Below are positions 55,886 through 64,000 of a stretch of 64,000 bases of DNA, piece by piece. This DNA comes from Dicyema japonicum. Lineage: Eukaryota; Dicyemida; Rhombozoa; Dicyemidae. The notes under the pieces are model-generated. The model searched no databases and was not told where the DNA came from. It was given only the letters and a program-made list of their open reading frames with translations. Location: contig RDEW01000072.1 in NCBI GenBank assembly GCA_011109175.1, forward strand, positions 62,001-126,000, written 5' to 3'. Within the stretch, counting starts at the first letter, position 1. Each line of letters opens with the position of its first letter. A program made the translations under genes and the position numbers.

Positions 55886-58067
55886 AGAGAATAATAAAAT
55901 GTTCTATGGATAAAATTGACCTATATTATTATTTTTTCAAAAAAAGAAATTTGTCACTTTTCTGAAGTCGAAAAAGTTGCTGTAAGTATTAATTTGGAAA
56001 TTAAAAATCACATTTATCATCACTAAAAACTGAACTTCTTTTTCGTTTCCAGGATTTGCTATATTTTATTATTCCTCAGTGGATGATTGACCCATTCAAA
56101 TGCTAAATTATAAACTTTGATTAAGAAAGGAATTAAGACCTCAAAAATAATACATCTTATGAAATCAACTTTAAGAATACCTCATCTCAGTTTTGAAAGA
56201 ATTCGAAAATTAAAGAACAGTATCATAAATTGTTTAATTTGATCTCTCAGATAATCTTAATTTCTAACTTCATAATGGTCTCTACGAAAAAAAATACAGG
56301 TCAATAATTATTCATTGATAAGTGAGAGAAATAAATTAATTGTTTGTGAAGTGATATTCGATTTTATTTATGTCAAATTAAGTCTGATTTTCAACTTTCG
56401 CTTAAATTCATCAGCTTCAGGGATCACATTTGTTATATTATTCATTTTTCAATAAAACTATTTGTTAACGAACTAGATATTTAAAAGTAAAAAATTTAAG
56501 TTCACTTATGGGCGGTGATATTTCAAAATGGGCGGAGAGGAATAAAGTGATTAGTTCTAAGACTAAAAAGCATTTTGAGCGACAAGCTTCCTTCTTGAAT
56601 GATTACGTCCGAAGTAATGTGAACTTCAGCTTCCTCATTCGAACTTCAATTCGAGGACTCTTCCATTTGACTATGAAAAGCCTGGTAGCAAAAGTACTTT
56701 CAGAAACGATCGAATGTTGCCTTTCATCAAAGTTGAGAAAGACCCCTTTCCTGTCAAAGTCGTTAAGAGAGCGAATGTAACAAAACTGAAAAACGTTACT
56801 CTATAGATATATTTAGAGGGGGAAGTGTACATAGTTGTACTTTAAGGGTGTAGGGAAACAAAGGTTCGCTCAGCCTTCAGAATCCTTGTTGATTTTGTTC
56901 TGTCATTAAATTTAACTGTGAATACAATAGCATTCATTTTAATAAAGAAACCTCTGTCGAAACATATATAAAAAAATCAATGACTGATTTCAATATTGTA
57001 TTTGGATGTATGTGAAGATCTGACACTGTCGAGGTAAACAAACGTTTTCCTAATCAGTACAGAAAAGAATCAATTTTCTGGCATTATCTGGTTGCAGAAT
57101 GATTATATAACAAGGTTCTATTCCGACTTGATTTTGCGTGTTCATGTCCTTTGCAATGACTGGATCAGTGGAGTAATCACAGAGAGAAAACTATTCCCAG
57201 TAGTAAAATGATGTGTTCCAGATATTTAAAAAAAACGATCCTTAATTTTTGGTTGAAAATTGAGATAGCGATCAAAATGGTTAACTCCCATTGACGATCT
57301 ATGATGCAGACCATAAATGATTTGAATTTTTTTGACACTTTAATTAAGTTTTTTAATAATTTTTTGTAGGACGTCTTAAGGTTGATCAACTCAATATAGA
57401 TACTAAAGCATCTTAAGTTTTTTGAGCCGATTTTTATGTAATATGAGAATTTATTGATAACGATGTTAGTCAGGAAAGTAAACTAGTCATTAGTTTGTTA
57501 TCGCTCTGATTCGGGCAAAGCACACTCAGTTTACTGCCTCAGCTAATCGAGATCAAATTCTCGTTTTCGAAAAGTATTCTATTTACTTGAGTAATGTATG
57601 GCATTTGTGCACAATTACTCCTAGGCATCTCCCTATTATACCTTTTTCTAAGCTAGCGGAGTGGTACCATTTGTGCATAATACATCATATTATTGTATTC
57701 AACGAGGTTCTGAGGTTGTTATTATTGTTTTTAGATTTAATGTTGTGAATGCAATAGCTTTTATTATTAATGAAAAATCCCTCTGTCAAGGCCATGACAA
57801 GAAAGGAAATGACAATTAGAGTGTGAAGTGGATGCCTAGGAGAGTCTGACACAGCCAAAGTAAAATAGTTCCGTAGTTTCTACAAAATAGACCTTGCATT
57901 CGCACATTGTCTGGTTCCAGAATGAGCATATAACAGGTACTATTCGACGTGATTTTGCGTGTTAATGTCAATAATAAATTTGAGATTTTTTTTTAAATTA
58001 AATTAAATGTTTTTTATAACAATTAAAAATTTTTTTTATAAATAATATTTGCTAACACTAAGCGACC
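55886..58067. repeat. RepY block: internally duplicated, non-coding
   Basis: 56,548-56,690 and 57,390-57,700 match 53,213-53,345 and 53,680-54,010. Within the block 56,860-57,150 matches 57,705-57,975 (GTGAATACAATAGC, CTCTGTC, ATCTGGTTGCAGAATGA, GTGATTTTGCGTGTT-AATGTC). The 90-codon frame at 56,508-56,780 lies in repeated sequence and has no motif. 55,886-56,500 shows nothing recognisable. Confidence 0.6.
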
Positions 58068-58607
58068 ATGAAATCAGCAAATAATAATTATTTATTACCA
58101 AAAACTTATTACGAAACAACAAATAAATACTTTCACGATCACAAATTAATAAGCGGAATTAGTGGAGGAGGGAATAATTATGGAAATAAAGCACAGCCTA
58201 TTGTGATTCCACGCAATACTCTGATCTGGCATCCCACATATTTGTCAAATAGACTGTCTGTCACTCAAAGTGATTTCAGTTATCCAAAACCTATTAATTA
58301 CACCGAACGAAAGAGATTCATTACAACAAATAAAGATCATTTACATGATTATACGTTGTTACCACAGCAAAGTGAATGGACGTGCCAAATAAATTATAAA
58401 CAAAAATCAAGTCGACAACCAAAACATAGAATAGTACCGAAACAAATCGTAATAAATTACAAATTACCAAATAAAGACAATATAAGGGCAGTTGGTATAT
58501 CTTGTAGTAAATATAGGACCATCACACGTAATATCGAAAATATAGAAAAGTTAACAATTTATTTCAACTCTAACATTTCATTTATAATGGATCATTACAT
58601 TTTGTGA
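58068..58607 (+). CDS. Unassigned 179-codon protein, possibly axonemal
   Basis: A single open frame from ATG 58,068, rich in Tyr, Asn and Lys, without signal peptide or membrane span. Segments such as YYETTNKYFHDHKLISG, IPRNTLIWHPTY and LSVTQSDFSYPKPINYTERK resemble the loosely repetitive Tyr/Pro/Ser-Asp-Phe style of microtubule inner proteins and SAXO-type axonemal proteins. That is a style match, not a family assignment. A 22-nt GT-AG segment at 58,495-58,516 matches the size of introns in neighbouring genes; removing it gives an alternative C-terminus (AVGPSHVISKI) with a stop at about 58,545. It sits 2 kb upstream of the glycosyltransferase gene on the same strand, outside the recognised transposons. 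Confidence 0.6.
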   Translation: MKSANNNYLLPKTYYETTNKYFHDHKLISGISGGGNNYGNKAQPIVIPRNTLIWHPTYLSNRLSVTQSDFSYPKPINYTERKRFITTNKDHLHDYTLLPQQSEWTCQINYKQKSSRQPKHRIVPKQIVINYKLPNKDNIRAVGISCSKYRTITRNIENIEKLTIYFNSNISFIMDHYIL

Positions 58608-59084
58608 CATTTATAACGATTGTAGATTACATTTGACATTATGAACATCTTCCGGTAATGAAAGACCATAAGAAGAACATTGAGGAATTCTATGAGTAAC
58701 ACTAAACGATGATAAGGCGGTTGCTAAACAGGTATGGGCATTTCCTCAGACCAACTCTTCAAAATTGGGCATCTTAGTCAAAATCTTGAGTTCAGGTTTT
58801 TCAATACCACTTTAGCCATACTATTAGCCTCAAATTAGTTTATGAATTTTCATGGTCATTTATTCAGAGCAGTTTTTGTATTATAAAGAATTTTACTTCA
58901 TGGTACGTCTGTTACCAAATAAGCCTGTTACCATATTGTGTTTTACCATTAAAAGAATTACATTTTGAGTCATTTCCACGATTTTCAAAAAAGGTCTAAA
59001 GATTTTCATTTATATTGTTATCATTCAGCACCCTAGTCCTGCAATGGTAATGAAAAAGCATACGTAACCTAAAAAAACTAGCAG
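58608..59084. other. Intergenic, nothing recognised
   Basis: AT-rich; no frame, repeat or RNA motif recognised. Confidence 0.5.
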
Positions 59085-59470
59085 CTAGGTCATCTTCCTC
59101 CACTTGCCCTTGTCATAAGCAAGCTCAAGTAGTCCATCCAGATCATCTATTTCACTGAAGCGTCTCTTGAACTTTTGAAAATCACCGTCGAGGTCCATCG
59201 GGAGGGTCAGAGGCAAAATGTCCTTCATGGGTGGGTAAACTGGGACATCCAGATCCATTCGTTTATTTATATGGGTACTCAATATCTCACTGACCACGAA
59301 TGATGATCAGACCTACGATGCATCGACGTATCAGCGAAAGAGCCCTTCTTTTACAATGTTGTTTAGTTAAATCAACCATAATTATGTACCTTGTAATCTT
59401 TGAGTTGAGTTTATTGGTACGTTGTTCATTAGTAAAGAAACCAATGTTATCTGTAAAAAAAACATTAATG
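59085..59470 (-). CDS. Possible short-intron gene, unassigned
   Basis: The minus-strand 3' frame (stop at 59,085) reads MDLDVPVYPPMKDILPLTLP and FSEIDDLDGLLELAYDKGKW, with coding-like composition. Upstream another frame reads FFTNEQRTNKLNSKITRYII, then LTKQHCKRRALSLIRRC; this could be an earlier exon joined by a roughly 31-nt GT-AG intron near 59,273-59,303. The join is not certain and the family is unknown. Confidence 0.35.
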
Positions 59471-60140
59471 TATTTTTTTATTGATCGCGATGTGCATGCA
59501 TATTTAAAAAATGTATTTTGCTTTCACGTACAGGCTTAAATGTATCTTATCTGAAGTAACAACATAATTATTATCAGCAATCCAGATGCTATAATTTAGA
59601 CTCCGATCAGTGAGATATCCAACATTGTCAGATTTGTCGTAATTGCTTCAAATTCAAAACCTGCCTTTTAAATGCTATTCCTAGGTGGTATTGTACTAAA
59701 GTAACAAGAGAAATTCACCGTTTAAGATGTCACCCGTCAGAACCTAAGCAACACATGCGTGAAAATAAATAAAAATTTTTATTGAAATATCTTTAAGACA
59801 AAGAAATTGATTCACTTCGACTTTTGATAGCTCAGATTCCTCTCGTCAAGAGCGAAGAAATCTACTATTCTCATTTGTATTAAATACTGAAAATCAAGGC
59901 TATTTCATTAGAGATAGTATATTTTTTAACTTATATTTTTTATAATATAATTTTATGACCTTTATATAAAGAAGAATTCAGATTGCATAGTGTTTATTAA
60001 TTACAATTGATTATCTTTGGTTTTAGTTAATTAAATTGTAAGTTTAAAATTTATCTTGAATAAAATTTTAAAATAGAAATAAAAGTTGACCTAAATTATA
60101 ATCGTCTACAAGTTGAGTTAACATATTTATTTTATTTTGA
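59471..60140. other. Intergenic, upstream of the glycosyltransferase gene
   Basis: AT-rich, without recognised promoter elements or repeats. An in-frame TGA directly precedes the chosen start codon at 60,141. Confidence 0.5.
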
Positions 60141-61173
60141 ATGTTTGTTTCAACGGACACGAATGTCAAAATTTTAAATCAAAAATCACAATGTACAATT
60201 TGGCCGTTCAAGATAATTTTGCACAATCTACAAAAGGACAAATTACGAAAGATACTATTAGTACTTCTCACTGTAGTTAATATTTGACATTTTCAGTTGG
60301 CCTCGATTATTATCGTTTTCAGAGGAAAGACAAAATACGTTTATTATCAAAGATATAAGTTTTTATTCGTCGTGATTTCGCGTTAAATTTGAATTTATCA
60401 ATTAGATCCAAGCAACGTGGAGGAAAGAAATGCAATAAGGGAGACTTGGGGGAATGCAAAAATGATGGAAAAAATAAATTCTAAACTTATCTTCTTTATG
60501 GGACAAAATATGGAGAGAAATACATTAAAGATAACAAAAAACGAACAAGAAATTAACAATGATATCATTTTCAAGGATTTTCATGAAAATTATAGAAATT
60601 TGACTATAAAAGTTAGAAGTGCACTCATGTGGGCATTTTATGAGTTTATATTTTTTGATCATTTCATAAAAATTGATGACGACGTATTTTTAAACATTGA
60701 CAATATTATTCATTTTTTCGAACAAAACGTGGACAACAAGCCGATAGAACAGAGTCCCTTCATGTTTTGTGCGATTAATAGTGGGTTTGAACCGGTAAGA
60801 GTTAATGAAAGTGAATGGTTTCCTTTAATATCTTAATTAAGGTATCTTTCTTATGCAGATTACCAACATTCAACCTATCCAGATTATTGTTCAGGACACA
60901 TGTATTTAATGTCTAAGGAATGTATTTATCCAATCCTGAGTAACTGCAAAGATTATACTAAAATTAGAATCGAAGATGTTTACTTTTCAGGTTGAGTGAT
61001 TTTAAACTATTACAGGTATCTGTAGAATACACAATAATATTACATTGCTTACAAAAAATCAGTTTATTTTTGAGGAAGAATATAATATCTGCAAATTTGA
61101 CAAATATATTTCAATCTACGAATTGGACGGAAATTTGATAAAAAAATTATTTAACAAATTTAAAAAATGTTAG
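60141..61173 (+). CDS. GT31 beta-1,3-glycosyltransferase, four introns of 24-25 nt
   Basis: Five exons (60,141-60,272; 60,297-60,381; 60,406-60,817; 60,842-60,990; 61,016-61,173) splice into 311 residues with no frame break. The layout is a type II Golgi protein: a cytoplasmic tail of about 37 residues, a signal anchor (ILLVLLTLASIIIVF) spanning the first splice, then the catalytic domain. GT31 motifs in order are EERNAIRETWG, FFMGQ, DFHENYRNLTIK, KIDDDVFLN (the metal/UDP-binding DDD), STYPDYCSGHMY and IEDVYFSG (with the EDV motif). The family transfers galactose or N-acetylglucosamine in beta-1,3 linkage to glycoprotein or glycolipid glycans; the donor here cannot be told. Introns: 60,273-60,296 (24), 60,382-60,405 (24), 60,818-60,841 (24), 60,991-61,015 (25), all GT-AG. 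Length is normal for small family members. The TGA before the ATG fixes the start. Confidence 0.93.
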
Positions 61174-61425
61174 TTTGACCTATATTAAAATTATTGTTAT
61201 TAGCAGCATGCATAAATTCATCCAAATAATTTTCAAAATTGAGATTATATCCTCAAAAATTTGACCTAATCTTTTCCTCTTAACCTCTCATGTGAAAACC
61301 TATCATAAACTCGTGAATTAATTGCTATAGAACTGACAATATCCCAATTCATTAGTCTATTAACATGGGATCGATTTCAATGTTTCAAAATCCACGAGAA
61401 TTTTGAAACCAAACCCGATCATTAC
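61166..61425 (+). repeat. ~260-bp block duplicated at 62,160-62,418
   Basis: It begins at the last codons of the glycosyltransferase gene (AAAATGTTAGTTTGACC), continues through CTCATGTGAAAACCTATCAT, and ends GAAACCAAACCCGATCATTA. The second copy starts AAGTGTTAGTTTGACCAATA and keeps the same order with many substitutions. No inverted ends or coding content were found. Confidence 0.8.
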
Positions 61426-62159
61426 AATCCCTTTTTTAACTGACTTATTTACTTCTTGTGAGTATTTCCCAAATTTTTGAATGAGTTATACTGCATTTAA
61501 TCGAACAACTATTCCGAGGAGTTCCGCTAGACGTTACTGCTTTCAAGTCCTGAGGGAAAAAGGGATCTTCTAAATTTTTTTCATTCGTGCATTGAAGCTG
61601 TTTTTCTTGAATTTTAAAAATCAATATCAAAACTTACATGATTAAATTTAATAACCTCCAGAGCGAATAGTGAATCATTTGGTATCACCATAGGTTTGGT
61701 AGGTTTATTGAGTTATGATCTGTGGAACACGATTCCGATCAGTTGGCGAATGTGGTTACTCAATTTCCTTTCTGACAACTTTGGAAGGTCCCTCTATTAT
61801 GTTAGACTACTTTCTTTATACGAACTATCTTAAGGCTCGGCCCTTTTCTGCCTAGTTAATCTCAGATCAATTTTAACGAAAAACTATGACAAACTTCTCC
61901 TTTCTTACGTCTCTGAGATATAATCACAGCTTTTAAGTATTCCAAGAACATCTTGACAATATTTTCCCTAGTTCGGCATCAGATTTAATTCAAAAGAGAC
62001 TATAACAATCTATACTACTGACAGTCTTCAGTTTAACCGAAACCAAGGTTTTTTAAACAACGCTTCCTTCTTGTTAAAAACACATGCTTTAGCTACAATT
62101 CCTTGATAAATTTAAAATGCCGGACCATTTGGACTACTGGCTGTATTTTCATAATTTTG
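61426..62159 (+). pseudogene. LINE-A reverse-transcriptase remnant (61,700-62,070)
   Basis: A decayed plus-strand frame contains WRMWLLNFLSDNFGRSLYY, the LINE-A palm (LWLANFLSGRRGR in the 31-kb copy). About 45 codons later it has KLLLSYVSEI at the place of LLLSYADDVV. The region 61,426-61,700 has only a 61-codon minus-strand frame without motifs. Confidence 0.45.
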
Positions 62160-62418
62160 AAAAGTGTTAGTTTGACCAATATTAAAATTATTATTAGCAG
62201 CGACATAAAATCATCCAAATAATTTCCTATGTTGAGACCATTTCCCAAGAAATTTAGACCTAATCTTTGCCTCTCTACCTCTCATGTGAAAACTTATAAA
62301 CTCAGGGAATTGAATGCAATGGAAAAGGACAATATACCAATTCATTCGTCTATTTATTTAGGATCGATATCGGTGATTTAAAAATCCTCAAGTATTTTGA
62401 AACCAAACCCGATCATGC
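62160..62418 (+). repeat. Second copy of the 61,166-61,425 block
   Basis: Direct repeat about 1 kb from the first copy. It precedes the R4-like LINE remnant. Divergence suggests an old event. Confidence 0.8.
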
Positions 62419-62439
62419 TGCCGTTGACTAATCATTGAA

Positions 62440-63560
62440 CGTTGTTCAAAAACTAAGCACATCACATAGTTTTATTACATTTAGACTGTTGTAGACGATA
62501 TTTACTAGCATGACAACGGCTGAGTTCATCTCTTTGCTAGCGATCTAGTGCGAAATTGTCAGGGGGCAAAAGAGCAGGCTTTTGATAAACAAGTGCCTAT
62601 CTGTGTCTCACAGAAACTCACTTTTGTCTATGTTGGTGGATGTGAAGAAGGCTTACGATTCAGTTGATCATTTTTACCTTTTCGAGTGCCTACACATGCT
62701 TTTTATACCTGTGTAGTCATAGGTTTTGTAATGGCAGTGATGAATAGCTGGAGAATTTATCTGAACCATGATAGGCTCTGAATAGGCGAGGTAAACTCAA
62801 GAGGAGGATCGTTCAGGGGAATAGCATGTCTCCGATGCTCTTTGTTTTCGGTTAGGAGCCATTGAGTCGCAACCTCAATATTAGTTCATTGTTAGGAGGG
62901 ATAGTTTCAATATAAATCACCTTCATTTTATCGATGACTGAAGATGTATGCTCGAACAGTCGAGAAGCTCAACTTCATGGGGGTCTATGCCATGGAATTC
63001 TTCGAAAAAATAAGACAAAATTTGAATTATTCAAAGTCTGCGACTAACACGCAAGTAAGTATCGAATTAGTCAGCGAACTAGAGAAAGGCGAAGGACATA
63101 AGTATTTGGATGTTAATGAAACTCCAAAGTCCCTTATAATGCCTAGACAAAACTACAAATTACTGAAGGAATTTGTAAATGACCAGGATTATTATGAAAG
63201 ACGTCTCTAAATGCATGGAATTTGTTCCTAGTAATTAATAAGTATGCTGTCTCGAAGCTAAATTACTACATAGGTGTTGTGGAGTTTAGCCCAAAGAGTA
63301 TGATAAGATCTATGTTATAATATGTAGAGTACTCAAGAGAACCATGTCCATGTGCTGGCAGCTAATAAGAGACTATATTTACACCGTGATAAATTCGGCC
63401 GTGGACTGTGTGGACTAGTCCAACTAAGTAAGCGTATACTAATACGATTGCACAACACCCGGATAGCTTGGTCAAAAGTGTCTGCTAGGAAGCACGTCAA
63501 AATAACGACCGGGATAACAAGGGCAGCTCACTTGGGCACTATCTGACCTCTTTTGTTGGT
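62440..63560 (+). pseudogene. R4-like LINE remnant
   Basis: At 62,610-62,700 frames read LSMLVDVKKAYDSVDHFYLF (catalytic motif A), then FVMAVMNSWRIYLNHDR. Later come FEKIRQNLNYSKSATNTQ and, at 63,350-63,450, AANKRLYLHRDKFGRGLCGL, all aligning with the intact protein at 16.8-19.5 kb. The RGILQGDSLSP region is garbled and the FMDD loop is not intact. It is more diverged than the 21-23-kb copy. Confidence 0.75.
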
Positions 63561-64000
63561 TTAGTATGATGATGGTGGGCTATTAAATGTGAAAGCGTCG
63601 ATCGAGTTATTTATGATACTGTAAACTCTCCCAATTTTGCTATTTTTGGTTCCAAAATTTTTGCGGAAAATTTTCACTAAAATTTGTATATTGAATAAAA
63701 TGGAAAATCTGAGAATTGAAATATTTAAGAATTGGCAAATTTAAGGGAGTTCACTGAATAATAATTTGATGGAAAAAATCAAGTTAAAAAGCTTTCATAA
63801 GGTCCTCTTCAGAGCATTAAACAACCTAAATGTCACCTTAAGTCGTCGACAATTTGCTAGAATACGGTGACAACTTACCTCGAAACGGTGTACACATATA
63901 TGCATGATCGCAATATTTTTTGGGGTCGATCAACTAAAAACATAACTCCAATTTAAGTCAAGGAGAATGTCGGTTGATCATTTAGCCACTCGGTGCAGAT
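63561..64000. other. No recognised gene at the window end
   Basis: No open frame above about 50 codons and no repeat match were seen; the last bases may enter further LINE sequence. Confidence 0.4.

Noticed and set aside
59300-59460. Mitochondrial ribosomal protein uS15m
   Set aside because: KITRYI...KRRALSLIRR faintly recalls the S15 core, but the following sequence does not align with the family.
1-64000. Ciliate, nucleomorph or microsporidian origin because of tiny introns
   Set aside because: Stops are standard, and the gene set (PDCD5, EEPD1-like, GT31), hAT/Tc1 elements and SINEs fit an animal nuclear genome.

Overview
This is nuclear DNA of a small-bodied animal, most likely a dicyemid mesozoan or another lineage with extremely short introns. 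It is AT-rich, uses the standard code, and is dominated by broken transposable elements. Five stretches look like resident genes. Four have recognisable families: a 3-ketosteroid reductase of the HSD17B7 type (7.1-8.2 kb, minus), an EEPD1-like endonuclease/exonuclease/phosphatase protein (12.2-13.4 kb, minus), PDCD5 (32.4-32.8 kb, minus) and a beta-1,3-glycosyltransferase of family GT31 (60.1-61.2 kb, plus). All four can be read only if introns of about 21-29 nt are removed. I could place 18 introns; 17 are 21-29 nt and one is 43 or 49 nt. Dicyemids are the animals known for introns of this size, which is the basis for the lineage guess. The fifth, at 58.1 kb, is an unassigned protein.

The rest is mobile-element debris. 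LINE-A has an AP endonuclease and a YADD reverse transcriptase, and one copy carries a 2A-like peptide. It forms a 1,623-bp tandem array at 1-4.1 kb, two head-to-head copies at 8.3-12 kb, a copy inserted in a Tc1 element at 29.8-32.2 kb, and many fragments. LINE-B is a second endonuclease-type family at 5.2-6.4, 23.5-23.9, 24.6-27.0 and 39.7-40.3 kb. LINE-C, with a WYLDD motif and a PHD finger, spans 14.6-20.8 kb. An R4/Dong-like LINE with a restriction-like endonuclease has one intact 912-codon ORF (16.8-19.5 kb) and broken copies at 20.9-23.5 and 62.4-63.6 kb. An RTE-type endonuclease lies at 51.7-52.8 kb.

DNA transposons are a hAT element with 8-bp target duplications (15,990-19,708), a second hAT with a largely recognisable transposase (42,300-44,240), older hAT fragments near 4.1-5.0 kb, and a Tc1-like element (28,232-32,210). 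Insertions are nested: LINE-C was hit by the hAT, and the hAT by the R4-like LINE. The Tc1 element was hit in its right inverted repeat by LINE-A, which left a 15-bp target duplication.

Small repeats include a SINE family that shares its 3' tail with LINE-A (SINE-A), a tRNA-derived family with five copies (SINE-B), another tRNA-like SINE at 13.5 kb, a roughly 154-bp satellite at 50.6-51.6 kb, and several unexplained duplicated blocks between 44 and 62.4 kb. There is one 646-base assembly gap (33,323-33,968). The resident genes have tiny introns but are separated by tens of kilobases of transposon remains. No operons or shared regulatory signals are evident.
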